Shown here: piece by piece, positions 7,840 through 16,354 of the stretch | How the letters are laid out: each line of letters starts with the position of its first letter | Position numbering within the stretch: the stretch's first letter is position 1 | NCBI GenBank assembly: GCA_017428055.1 | Contig: JAFRRN010000022.1 | Location: 1 to 43,906 of the forward strand | Origin: Prevotella sp. | Lineage (GTDB): Bacteria; Bacteroidota; Bacteroidia; Bacteroidales; Bacteroidaceae | DNA length: 43,906 nt | Reading direction: 5' to 3' | Notes under the pieces: model-generated | What the model saw: only the letters and a program-made list of their open reading frames with translations | Told to the model about the DNA's origin: nothing | Database searches by the model: none | Program-made: the position numbers and the translations under genes

Positions 7840-8619
7840 CTAAATCTTTCCGATAATGCCCGCCTTGGTGGAACTGAGGAAGTTCACGATGTTGCGAATC
7901 TCCGGACTGTCAGGCACCTGGTCGTTGATTTGCAAGATGGCATCAAAGACGCTGATTTGCCCATTGAACACCAAGCGATAAGCGTTGGCGATATGCTTTT
8001 GCACCTTCTCGCTGATACCATACGTGGTCATCATCGTGTTATTGGGTCCCATATAACCAATGGGTTTCCCTCCAGCGATGATGTATGGCGGCACATCCTT
8101 CGAGAAGGTCGTGCCAGCCTGAATCATGGCACCCTCTCCCACTCTCGTCTTGGCATTCTCGATGACACTCGACGAGAAGATGACACCATTACCAATCTCG
8201 CAGTCACCCGCAATCTTCGTTCCATAGCCAAACACGCAATGGTCTCCCACCTTCGTGTCATGGCTGATGTGCGCTCCCTCCATGAGGAAGTTGCTATTGC
8301 CAATGACTGTTTGGCATCCGCGATGCGTGGCGCGGTTGATGACGACGTTCTCACGTATCACGTTACCGTCGCCTATAATCAGCTCGCTCTTCTCGCCACG
8401 GAAATTGAAATCCTGTGGCAAGGCGGCGAGAACGGAACCTTGGTGTACCTTATTTCGCGCCCCCATGCGTGTGCCATTGAGGATGCTCACGAAAGGGAAG
8501 ATGATGCAATTGTCGCCAATCACCACGTCGTCCTCGATATAGACGAATGGGAATATCTTGCAATTGTTGCCAATCTTTGCTTTTGGCGATATTTCTGCTC
8601 TTGGACTAATTTCGCTCAT
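7840..8619 (-). CDS. LpxA-family acyltransferase, divergent paralogue
   Basis: The 259-residue product is a left-handed beta-helix of hexapeptide repeats, followed by the helical C-terminal domain of UDP-N-acetylglucosamine O-acyltransferases. Family motifs are present: QDFNFRGEKSELIIGDGNVIREN, MEGAHISHD with the His-x-x-His-Asp catalytic region, and DVPPYIIAGG. The usual GLKRRG segment after the PPY motif is replaced by NTMMTTYG, so substrate or acyl-chain preference may differ from lipid A synthesis. In Bacteroidota the lipid A lpxA normally sits with lpxD and lpxC-fabZ, whereas here it is the last gene of an efflux operon. A GTG at 8643 overlapping the upstream stop (GTGA) could add eight residues. 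The ATG at 8619 is preferred because MSEISPRAEISPKAKIG fits the beta-helix start. Confidence 0.85.
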   Translation of the reverse strand: MSEISPRAEISPKAKIGNNCKIFPFVYIEDDVVIGDNCIIFPFVSILNGTRMGARNKVHQGSVLAALPQDFNFRGEKSELIIGDGNVIRENVVINRATHRGCQTVIGNSNFLMEGAHISHDTKVGDHCVFGYGTKIAGDCEIGNGVIFSSSVIENAKTRVGEGAMIQAGTTFSKDVPPYIIAGGKPIGYMGPNNTMMTTYGISEKVQKHIANAYRLVFNGQISVFDAILQINDQVPDSPEIRNIVNFLSSTKAGIIGKI

Positions 8620-8639
8620 GATATTTGAATTAGGAGTTA

Positions 8640-10025
8640 TCACTTGCCCCCTCCTCCGAGGGCTTGGTAAAGATTCACGACGGCCTGTAGCCTATAGAAA
8701 TCGTCGGAGACCTTGGAAATCTCAGCATTGAGCAAACTCGACTGCGCCGAGATTATCTCAAGGTAGGTAGTAGCATTCAAACCGTAAGATGCCTTGGTGT
8801 CCTCCACGTTCTGTCGGAGCACTTCGATCTGCTTCGCTTCGATAAGGCTCTTCTCCTGACTCGCATTGTACAACACCAACGCATTCGACACCTCGTTGCC
8901 CGCTTTGAGGATGGTGTTCTGCCACGTGTTATAAGCCTGTTCATATTGCATCTTCGCAACCTTCAAGCCAGCGACAATCTGTCCATGCTGGAACACGGGC
9001 TGCACAAGGCTTCCCACTGCGGAAAGAAGAATCTTCCCTGGGTTGACCAAGCCGTTGTTGTTGGTAAACGCCCCCGTTCCCGTAATGGTGATGTTGGGAT
9101 AGAAACGGCTGCGGGCAACGTTGATGTCATAGAAACATTGTGCCAACGACAGCTCCGCCGCGTGTACATCGGCACGGTTGTTGAGCAGTTGGATGCCCAC
9201 GCCCGTACTCAAGTATGAGGGGAATGTCTGGTTTTCCATCTTCCCACGGGCAATGGCATGTGCCGGCTCGCCCATGAGGAGTGTCAGCGAGTTCTCCACC
9301 TCGCGGATTTGCCGTTTTAAGTCCACTGCCTGTGCCTGTACGGAGAGATAACTTGCCTCAGCACTTTGCACGGCGGTGGAGCGATAGCCGGCACGGGTCT
9401 CCTTGAGCAATTTCATGCGTTCCCATGTCTGCTTGGTGAGGTCGGTCATCTCGTCAATAATCTCCCCTTGGCGGTCGAGCATCAACAAAGTATAATACAA
9501 GTTGGCAATCCCAGAGATGATATTGCATTGCACCACCGTCTGGTAGTCTTTCATCGCCAACAATTGCATCTGAACACTACGTTTGGAATTGAGCAAGTTG
9601 CCAAACAAGTCCAAGTTCCACGACGCTGAAACCGGCAACGTATACGCCTTGATGACTGCGGCGCCGTCGAAGGACGACAATGTCCCTTGGGGCGAGATGG
9701 CAACAGAAGGCAAGAAAGCGAGTTTGGCAACCTTCAACTGCTCCTCCACCATCTTCACGTTGAGCGCGGCATTGAGCAAGTCGGCATTGTTGGCAAGAGC
9801 CTTCTCGATAAGGGTTTGCAGTTGCGGGTCGGTGAACACCTCTCGCCAAGGCATGTTGCCAAACGAGGTGGTGTCGTTGACCGTCAGGGTGTCCGTCATC
9901 GATACCGGGTCGCGATAAATCCCTTCGGTATTGACATCCGGACGCTCATACGTTCCATAGAGGGTCTTGCACCCCGTCATCATGACGGTTGCAAGACCTA
10001 TAATCATTACATTTATCTTTTTCAT
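8640..10025 (-). CDS. RND efflux outer membrane channel, NodT/OprM-type lipoprotein
   Basis: A 461-residue outer membrane factor of the TolC superfamily. It has a lipoprotein signal (lipobox MMTGC, Cys19), an N-terminal region with PWREVFTDPQLQTLIEKALANN typical of NodT-family proteins, and two repeated halves of long amphipathic helices with beta-barrel strands. Conserved segments include NVKMVEEQLKVAKLAFLPSV in the first half and ARSRFYPNITITGTGAF in the second. It forms the exit duct of the tripartite pump. Its start lies 3 nt after the pump stop codon, and its stop overlaps the possible GTG of the lpxA-like gene. Together with the neighbours it should export toxic compounds, but the substrate range is not visible. 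Confidence 0.93.
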   Translation of the reverse strand: MKKINVMIIGLATVMMTGCKTLYGTYERPDVNTEGIYRDPVSMTDTLTVNDTTSFGNMPWREVFTDPQLQTLIEKALANNADLLNAALNVKMVEEQLKVAKLAFLPSVAISPQGTLSSFDGAAVIKAYTLPVSASWNLDLFGNLLNSKRSVQMQLLAMKDYQTVVQCNIISGIANLYYTLLMLDRQGEIIDEMTDLTKQTWERMKLLKETRAGYRSTAVQSAEASYLSVQAQAVDLKRQIREVENSLTLLMGEPAHAIARGKMENQTFPSYLSTGVGIQLLNNRADVHAAELSLAQCFYDINVARSRFYPNITITGTGAFTNNNGLVNPGKILLSAVGSLVQPVFQHGQIVAGLKVAKMQYEQAYNTWQNTILKAGNEVSNALVLYNASQEKSLIEAKQIEVLRQNVEDTKASYGLNATTYLEIISAQSSLLNAEISKVSDDFYRLQAVVNLYQALGGGGK

Positions 10026-10028
10026 ATC

Positions 10029-13000
10029 TTATTCCTCCACTATATAATCTACTGGCGCACCGTGTGCGTATTGGTCTAACTCGGCAGCCGCCTCATCATT
10101 CATCTCATTCTCAAACACCATGGGTCTGAACTTCTCCTGCAAAGACTGGAAGATGACAAACAGCGTCGGAACGACAAGAATCTGGCACAAAGTACCGATA
10201 AGCATACCACCCACGGCGGCGGCACCCAACGTCTGGTTTCCGTTCTTACCCACTCCGCTGGCGAACATCATCGGCAGCAAGCCAATGACCATTGCCAACG
10301 AAGTCATCAAGATAGGACGCAAACGGGCGGCGGCTCCAAGAACCGCAGACCATGAAATCGCCATACCCAACTCGCGACGCTCCAAGGCGAACTGTACAAT
10401 CAGGATGGCATTCTTCGCCAAGAGGCCTATCAACATGATTAAGGAAATTTGCATGTAGATGTCATTGGAATGGCCGAACAGTTGCGTAAACAGGAATGCG
10501 CCCGCCAAACCGAATGGCACGGAGAGGACAACTGCCAACGGCAGGATATAACTCTCATACTGTGCCGACAAAATCAAGTAGATAAAGATGAAGCAAAGGA
10601 CGAAAATCAATGCCGTGGAGTTGCTCGATGCTGCCTCAGAGCGCGTCAAGCCCGAATAGTCGTAGGTATAGCCCTGCGGCAGATAGTCGGCAGCCACCTC
10701 TTGCACCGCCTTGATTGCCTCACCCGTCGAGTAGCCGTCGGCAACCGTTGCCGTCACGGTGATAGAGGTGAAGAGGTTGAAGCGGGTGATGTTGGTGGGG
10801 CCATACACACGTTCCAAGGAACAGAACTCCTGAATGGGTGTCATCCCAGAGGGTGTGCGCACATACACGCTATTGAGCGACTCGGGTGTCATACGTGTCT
10901 CAGGAGCCCCTTGCACCATCACGCGATAGAGTTTTCCGAAAGCGTTGAAGTTGGAAGCGTATAGACCTCCATAGTACCCTTGCAGGGTCGTGAGCACGGT
11001 TGAGGGTGAGATGCCCGCCTGCTTACACTTGGCTACATCCACATGGATCATGTATTGTGGATAGTTCGGGTTGTAGGAAGTCATGGCCGTCTGGATTTCG
11101 GGACGCTTGTTCAGTTCTGCCAAGTATTCTTGTACGACATCGAAGAACTTGGTAAGCGAGCCACCAGTGCGGTCTTGCATCACGAGCGACACACCACTGT
11201 TGGCAGAGAAGCCAGGAATCATCGGCGGTGCAAACGCCAAAATCTTGGCATCCTTGATATGGGCGGTCTTCAGGTAAATCTGTGCCAAGACACCGTTTGC
11301 CTCGTAAGGATTGAGGAAGAAGCGATAGATGCCGTCGCCTTGCCACAAGCCCGAGAGTTTCCACCAGAATCCCTTTTGCCGCTCCTCAAAGGGCTTCAAC
11401 TTGATGATGAACGTCGCCTGGTCGGAACCGGCACCCGCGATGAAGTTGTAGCCTTGTATCTGCTCACGCGACAAGATGGCGGGGTCGGCAGCAAGGATGG
11501 AGTCCACTTGGTTGATGACCTGCGTCGTGCGGGCGACCGATGTGGCGGGTGGCATGGAGATGGTGCAGAAGAGCGTACCCGTATCCTCATCGGGCACCAG
11601 TCCCGTCTTCGTCGTCAACATCGTACCAATAAGCACGGCGATACCAATCACCACGGCAATGCCAATGGCAATGGGCTTGCGCACCAGTTTCTCGACACGG
11701 GTCTTGTATTTGCCCAACACCTTGTCGTAAGCCGTGTTGAACGACGTATGGAACCGCTCCATTCGCGACATCTTGACCTCCTTGCCATCCTCGTCCTTCG
11801 GTTTGAGGAATATCGCACAAAGGGCTGGCGACAGGGTGAGGGCGTTCAATGCCGAGATGAAGATACTCACAGCCATCGTCACACCAAACTCACGATAGAA
11901 TGTACCACTCGTTCCACCAATGAACGACACGGGGATGAACACCGATGCCATCACAAGCGTGATGGAGATGATGGCTCCCGAGATCTCGTTCATGGCATCT
12001 ATAGAGGCCCGTAACGAACTCTTGTAACCTTGGTCCAACTTGGCGTGTACCGCCTCCACCACCACGATGGCATCGTCCACCACGATGGCGATGGCCAAGA
12101 GCAATGCCGAGAGGGTAAGCAAGTTGATGGAGAACCCAAATATCTTCAAGAAGAAGAACGTACCGATCAATGACACCGGCACGGCAATCAGCGGGATCAA
12201 CGTGGAACGGAAGTCTTGCAGGAAGATATATACCACGATGAACACCAACACCAAGGTCATCAGCAACGTGAACACCACCTCCTCGATAGAGGCATAGAGG
12301 AATTCCGTCACATCGTAGTTAATCTTATAGAACATGCCCGGCGGGAACAACTTGGCTTGCTCCTCCAGCTCCGCCTTCACCTTGACGGCGATGTCGTTGG
12401 CATTGGAACCGGCGATCTGCTGCACCATACCCATCACCGAAGGGATGTTGTTGTTCTTCATCGACACGGAATATTGCAAGCCGCCAAGCTCAATCTGCGC
12501 CACGTCTCTCAACTTCAAGGTGGAGCCGTCGGCATTGCTCTGGATGATGATGTTGCCAAATTCCTCCTCGCTCTTCAGGCGACCCGTGTAGCGCATGGTG
12601 TACTCGTATGCCACGTTAGACTGCTCACCGAAAGTACCAGGGGCCGCCTCGATGTTCTGTTCTGCCAACACGTTGGAGATGTCACTCGGCATCAAGCCAT
12701 ATTGTTTCATCACGTCGGGCTTCAGCCAGATACGCATGGAGTAGGTCTTTACACCCGGGCTCTGCACGTCTCCCACACCTTGAATACGCTTGATGGCGGG
12801 AATGATGTTGATATTGGAATAGTTGGTGAGGAACTTATCGTCGTACCGTCCGTCGCTGGTCAGGGTGAACATCATCACCTGAGAGGTCTGTCGCTTCATG
12901 ACGGTCACACCGATACGTGTCACCTCGGCGGGCAACAACGCTTGCGCCTGTTGCACTCGGTTCTGCACGTTCACCGCACACATGTCGGGGTTCATGCCTT

Positions 13001-13286
13001 GGCGGAACAGGATGGACAAGCTTGCCGACCCCGAGGAGGCAGACGAACTGATGTAATCCATACCCTCCACACCATTGATGCTCTCCTCAAGCGGCACCAA
13101 CACGGAGTTTTTCACTGTCTCGGCATCGGCACCAGGGTAACTGGTGAATACCACCACCGTAGGCGGGGCAATGTCTGGGTATTGCTCGATAGGCAATGTA
13201 GCCAGCCCGATGAATCCCAGCAACACGATGACGATGGATATCACCGTCGAGAGTACCGGGCGTTTGATAAATGTCGTAAAAGTCAT
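10029..13286 (-). CDS. RND multidrug efflux permease, HAE1/AcrB family
   Basis: The 1085-residue inner membrane transporter has the full AcrB architecture: a TM1 signal (RPVLSTVISIVIVLLGFIGL), a first periplasmic porter loop (YPGADAETVKNSVLVPLEESI), TM2-TM6 including the proton-relay VVDDAIVVVEAVH with paired aspartates, a second periplasmic loop and TM7-TM12. It is a proton antiporter that captures drugs, bile salts or metabolites from the periplasm or inner leaflet. It sits in a four-gene minus-strand operon between the membrane fusion protein and the outer membrane channel, with short gaps (27 and 3 nt). No frameshift is seen. No dedicated regulator gene is adjacent, which is unusual for acr/mex-type loci. 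Confidence 0.96.
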   Translation of the reverse strand: MTFTTFIKRPVLSTVISIVIVLLGFIGLATLPIEQYPDIAPPTVVVFTSYPGADAETVKNSVLVPLEESINGVEGMDYISSSASSGSASLSILFRQGMNPDMCAVNVQNRVQQAQALLPAEVTRIGVTVMKRQTSQVMMFTLTSDGRYDDKFLTNYSNINIIPAIKRIQGVGDVQSPGVKTYSMRIWLKPDVMKQYGLMPSDISNVLAEQNIEAAPGTFGEQSNVAYEYTMRYTGRLKSEEEFGNIIIQSNADGSTLKLRDVAQIELGGLQYSVSMKNNNIPSVMGMVQQIAGSNANDIAVKVKAELEEQAKLFPPGMFYKINYDVTEFLYASIEEVVFTLLMTLVLVFIVVYIFLQDFRSTLIPLIAVPVSLIGTFFFLKIFGFSINLLTLSALLLAIAIVVDDAIVVVEAVHAKLDQGYKSSLRASIDAMNEISGAIISITLVMASVFIPVSFIGGTSGTFYREFGVTMAVSIFISALNALTLSPALCAIFLKPKDEDGKEVKMSRMERFHTSFNTAYDKVLGKYKTRVEKLVRKPIAIGIAVVIGIAVLIGTMLTTKTGLVPDEDTGTLFCTISMPPATSVARTTQVINQVDSILAADPAILSREQIQGYNFIAGAGSDQATFIIKLKPFEERQKGFWWKLSGLWQGDGIYRFFLNPYEANGVLAQIYLKTAHIKDAKILAFAPPMIPGFSANSGVSLVMQDRTGGSLTKFFDVVQEYLAELNKRPEIQTAMTSYNPNYPQYMIHVDVAKCKQAGISPSTVLTTLQGYYGGLYASNFNAFGKLYRVMVQGAPETRMTPESLNSVYVRTPSGMTPIQEFCSLERVYGPTNITRFNLFTSITVTATVADGYSTGEAIKAVQEVAADYLPQGYTYDYSGLTRSEAASSNSTALIFVLCFIFIYLILSAQYESYILPLAVVLSVPFGLAGAFLFTQLFGHSNDIYMQISLIMLIGLLAKNAILIVQFALERRELGMAISWSAVLGAAARLRPILMTSLAMVIGLLPMMFASGVGKNGNQTLGAAAVGGMLIGTLCQILVVPTLFVIFQSLQEKFRPMVFENEMNDEAAAELDQYAHGAPVDYIVEE

Positions 13287-13313
13287 TGTCTTGCTTTTTT
13301 ACGTTTCCCCTTC

Positions 13314-14501
13314 TTATTTCTTCATCGCGTTCACGATGTCGCCAGCAGACATCTCCTTGGCTTGCTCCTTGATCTTCTGCTGGTAACGCTCGGGAGTGAT
13401 GGGCTTAATCTCCTGTCCGTCAGTCAACTTCGTGATGCCATTGGTGACGTAACGGTCGCCTACGCTCAATCCCTCTGTCACGACATAATTGTTTCCATCG
13501 TTCTGTGAAGCCACCTTGATCTCCGTGAACTTCACCTTGTTGTCCTTACCCACGGTGTACATGAACTTCTTATCTTGCACTTCACTCACGCACGACTGGG
13601 GAATGACGATGGCGGAGGCGTTGTCGTGGGGCACGACAATGGCACCCGAACCACCGCTCTTCAACAGGCGTTCAGGATTGGGAAAGACGGCTATCAGTTG
13701 TGCCGACCCCGTGGCGGCGTCCAACACGCCGCTCATCTTCGCCACCTTTCCGGGATGGTTGTATAGCGTCCCGTCTGCCAATTGCAGTTTCACGGTGGGC
13801 ATAGCGGCAATGGCGGCCTGTGCCGACCCATTGGTCTTTGCCATGTCGAGGATGTCTTTCTCGTTCATCGAGAAATAAACTTCCATCGAGGAGTTGTTGG
13901 AAACGGTGGTCAGGGCGGGCGTGCTCGACGCGCTCACCATGGCTCCCACCTTGTAAGGAAGGCTTCCGATGACACCGCTGGCAGGGCTTTTCACATAGCA
14001 GAAGCTCAATGTCTCACGGGCGGATGCCAATGCTGCCTGGGCTTGCGCCACAGATGCCTGTGCCGTCTCGTATGAGTTCTTGGCGGTGGAAAGCTCATAA
14101 TCGCCAATGATGTTCTGCTCAAACAACTTCTGGTTGTTCTCATACGTCAGCTTGGCGGTGTTCATTTGGGCGCTTGCCGTGTTCACGGCAGCCTGTGCCT
14201 GACGTACTGCGGCTTGGTAGGTAGCGTTATCAATCACGAAAAGCACCTGGCCAGCCCTAACGAATTGCCCCTCCCTCACATTGATACGGGTGATGAATCC
14301 CGACACTTTCGGGCGGATCTCCACGTCTTGCACACCCTTGATGGTGGCTGGATAAGATGACTGTGAGGCTGAAGACGATGTTCCCACGGTCACCACGGGG
14401 TATTCATCGTCGCCGAAACTGGGCATTCCGCCTCTCTTCCCCCCACACGAAACGAGCAGGGTTGCTACTGTCGCAATGAATAAAAGTCTCTTCATTTTCA
14501 T
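13314..14501 (-). CDS. RND efflux membrane fusion protein (AcrA/HlyD type)
   Basis: A 395-residue periplasmic adaptor with a lipoprotein signal peptide (lipobox LLVSC, Cys19). It shows the usual order of a membrane-proximal strand (YPATIKGVQDVEIRPKVSGFI), a split lipoyl half-motif (GQFVRAGQVLFVIDNATYQAAVRQA), an alpha-hairpin with heptads rich in Ala, Gln and Asn, the second lipoyl half (SPASGVIGSLPYKVGAMV) and a beta-barrel. It bridges pump and outer membrane channel. It is the first gene of the operon and is preceded by a leader of about 110 nt from a predicted promoter. The start could be the ATG at 14501 or the in-frame ATG at 14495. Both keep the signal peptide intact. Confidence 0.94.
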   Translation of the reverse strand: MKMKRLLFIATVATLLVSCGGKRGGMPSFGDDEYPVVTVGTSSSASQSSYPATIKGVQDVEIRPKVSGFITRINVREGQFVRAGQVLFVIDNATYQAAVRQAQAAVNTASAQMNTAKLTYENNQKLFEQNIIGDYELSTAKNSYETAQASVAQAQAALASARETLSFCYVKSPASGVIGSLPYKVGAMVSASSTPALTTVSNNSSMEVYFSMNEKDILDMAKTNGSAQAAIAAMPTVKLQLADGTLYNHPGKVAKMSGVLDAATGSAQLIAVFPNPERLLKSGGSGAIVVPHDNASAIVIPQSCVSEVQDKKFMYTVGKDNKVKFTEIKVASQNDGNNYVVTEGLSVGDRYVTNGITKLTDGQEIKPITPERYQQKIKEQAKEMSAGDIVNAMKK

Positions 14502-14612
14502 TTTGCTGTTATGTTTATTGATGATTTCTTTATCCTTCTACTCTCATATAATAACAAATAAGGTGAAACTCCCTTATTGAAAACCGACCCGTCTGTTTCA
14601 GTTTTCGAGTTG

Positions 14613-14641
14613 CAAAGTTACGAATAAATCCATGAACACAA
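14613..14641 (-). promoter_or_regulatory. Promoter of the RND efflux operon
   Basis: On the minus strand TTG at 14639-14641, an 18-nt spacer and TAACTTTG at 14613-14620 match the Bacteroidota consensus. The predicted leader is about 110 nt long. I saw no clear operator palindrome in it. Confidence 0.6.
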
Positions 14642-14727
14642 CCATATACGAATGCCATTTTAACAATTATTATTGCGATTTATCACCTATTGATAACTTC
14701 CATCGATAAAAACTCCAATCCAAAGGA

Positions 14728-14756
14728 TTGAAACACAAAATTATTGCCTATCTTTG
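14728..14756 (+). promoter_or_regulatory. Promoter of the DUF3667 gene
   Basis: TTG at 14728-14730, an 18-nt spacer and TATCTTTG at 14749-14756 form a good Bacteroidota promoter. It is divergent from the efflux promoter about 110 nt away. The start codon lies 24 nt downstream of the -7 box. Confidence 0.7.
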
Positions 14757-14780
14757 CAGGATTAAAAACCGCAATCCCAC

Positions 14781-15977
14781 ATGTCTCTAAGAGAAAGATA
14801 CACCAGCTTCAAGCAATGGCAACGCCAGCCAGTACAATACAGCGAAAGCCAGGAACAACACAAGTGCAACAACTGCGGCAGGGTCTTCACGGACAACTTC
14901 TGTCCCACTTGCGGGCAAAAAGCCACCGTGGGACCCGTCACATGGGATAGCATCCGACAGGGCGTGATGGACCTCTGGGGCATGGGAACACGCTCTTTGC
15001 CCTACACCATCTGGCAACTATTTGCCCGCCCGGGCTATCTCATCGGCGACTATATCAGCGGTCGGCGTCAGATTAGCTTCCCCCCTGTCAAGATGTTGGT
15101 CATCGTCGCCCTCGTCACTTACTTGGTAAGTAGCCTATGGGGAGTGGACATCATGGGGGGAGATGAGGGGATGGTAGGGCTCAGCGATGATGAAAGGTCT
15201 CTCTTAAATTCATTCTCCCGATGGCTCTCGAAGCATTACGACTGGGCGAGCCTTTTCATCTTCATGATGATGGTGCTGCCCACTTACATCGTGTTCCGCT
15301 ACGCCCCACGCAATCCACACCACACCCTTCCCCAAGGGTTCTTTATCCAAGTGTTCAACAGCACACAATTCCTTTGTCTCATGGTGTTATGGAGTATCAT
15401 CATCAAACAGACGGGTTTTTACTATGACATAACCACTACGGCAACCCTCTTTGTCATTCCCGTACTCCTTTTCTACAACTACAAGCAGCTCTTTGGCTAT
15501 GGATTTTGGGGTACGTTATGGCGCATGAGCGTCTGTTGGTTGCTTTGGGTACTCACTGTTCTTATCGTGAACATCATCGACTCCATTATCATCGACATCC
15601 GTTACCATACTGGGCTGCAAGAATCCGCAGTGGACATACATGCCCTATCGACCTGTGTCATCTTGTTCGCCTATGTCGCATTCTACACCAATATCATCAA
15701 CATGAGTGGCAAGAGGGGCAAAAGGCAACAAGAAGGAAAGGGCATCAAGCGTCTATTCGCGATAACGGTGACGGCAATCATCCACACCACTATGGCTCTC
15801 GTCTTCATAAGAAGTATTTTTACAACTATCGCCCGCAACGACACGACTTATTGCAAGGTAGCCGCCATCACCCTTGTCATCTTTGCCATCACGGGCTATT
15901 ACCTCTTTTCGACATATAGGAAATGGAAAAAAACAAATAACGAAAAACCAAGCGGACAAGAAGGGGGAAGCGACTGA
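14781..15977 (+). CDS. DUF3667-type zinc-ribbon membrane protein
   Basis: The 398-residue protein begins with a cytoplasmic zinc ribbon (CNNCGRVFTDNFCPTCG, Cys29, Cys32, Cys41 and Cys44). The conserved DUF3667 stretch with TIWQLFARPGYLIGDYI and RRQISFPPVKM follows, and then about eight hydrophobic segments, including near residues 95-117, 152-172, 245-270 and 328-350. It has no signal peptide and ends in a hydrophilic Lys/Glu/Gly tail. The family is widespread in Bacteroidota and its biochemical role is unknown. Here the gene is alone, divergent from the efflux operon and convergent with the CCA-adding enzyme, with a structured repeat element starting 5 nt after its stop. No further inference about function is justified. 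Confidence 0.85.
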   Translation: MSLRERYTSFKQWQRQPVQYSESQEQHKCNNCGRVFTDNFCPTCGQKATVGPVTWDSIRQGVMDLWGMGTRSLPYTIWQLFARPGYLIGDYISGRRQISFPPVKMLVIVALVTYLVSSLWGVDIMGGDEGMVGLSDDERSLLNSFSRWLSKHYDWASLFIFMMMVLPTYIVFRYAPRNPHHTLPQGFFIQVFNSTQFLCLMVLWSIIIKQTGFYYDITTTATLFVIPVLLFYNYKQLFGYGFWGTLWRMSVCWLLWVLTVLIVNIIDSIIIDIRYHTGLQESAVDIHALSTCVILFAYVAFYTNIINMSGKRGKRQQEGKGIKRLFAITVTAIIHTTMALVFIRSIFTTIARNDTTYCKVAAITLVIFAITGYYLFSTYRKWKKTNNEKPSGQEGGSD

Positions 15978-15981
15978 ATTT

Positions 15982-16346
15982 GTCAAATAAAAGTCACGGA
16001 TTGAGCCTCCGTGGCTGCGTTATTTGCCACCAACCTCTCCTTTGGTCGGAAATAACCCCGTTTTTCCGCATTTTCTTAACTTGCTGAATGCCAACTACTT
16101 GCATTTTTAAGGCATCATTTACCGCCCGTAAACGCGGCATTTTAACACTTTTTGGGGGGCATCCGCGCCCCACAAATGCCCCATTTACGAATGGCGGATG
16201 TGGCATCCGCCGGCGACGGATGCCCCCCAAAAAATGTTAAATGGATATTTTCGCCCGGATTTTCCGGATTTCTCGGAATATCCGGATGATTCGGTAAACA
16301 ATAATCAACCTATTTCGCGGATTTTCACGGAGGTGCTTTTGTCAAG
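15982..16346 (-). repeat. Dispersed intergenic element, copy A (365 bp)
   Basis: This fills the spacer between the converging DUF3667 and cca genes. It is homologous, in opposite orientation, to the copy at 33006-33378. One end matches at 66 of 83 positions by hand count, including the shared GCGTTATTTGCC and CCTTTGGTCGGAAA. The other end aligns over 115 nt without gaps. The centre holds an inverted repeat with 22-nt arms (16144-16165 and 16217-16238) differing at one position, around a 51-nt loop that contains a second perfect hairpin, GGCGGATG-TGG-CATCCGCC (16193-16211). Small open frames across it are not convincing genes. The GACAAAA end lies 8 nt from the cca stop. Confidence 0.85.
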
Positions 16347-16354
16347 AAAATTCA

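Noticed and set aside
12216-13508. 430-codon open frame on the plus strand opposite the efflux pump gene
   Set aside because: It is antisense to a clear AcrB-type gene, is His- and Arg-rich in the way mirror frames of GC-biased genes are, has no recognisable domain and crosses the boundary between two real genes.
14502-14780. Riboswitch or operator in the divergent efflux/DUF3667 spacer
   Set aside because: Apart from the two promoter motifs I found no long inverted repeat or known riboswitch core in these 279 bp.
15994-16230. 78-codon open frame on the minus strand inside repeat copy A
   Set aside because: Its N-terminal half is made by the GC-rich hairpin arms and is not shared with copy B. 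Only the short SDQR...QITQP tail is similar, which nucleotide homology explains.
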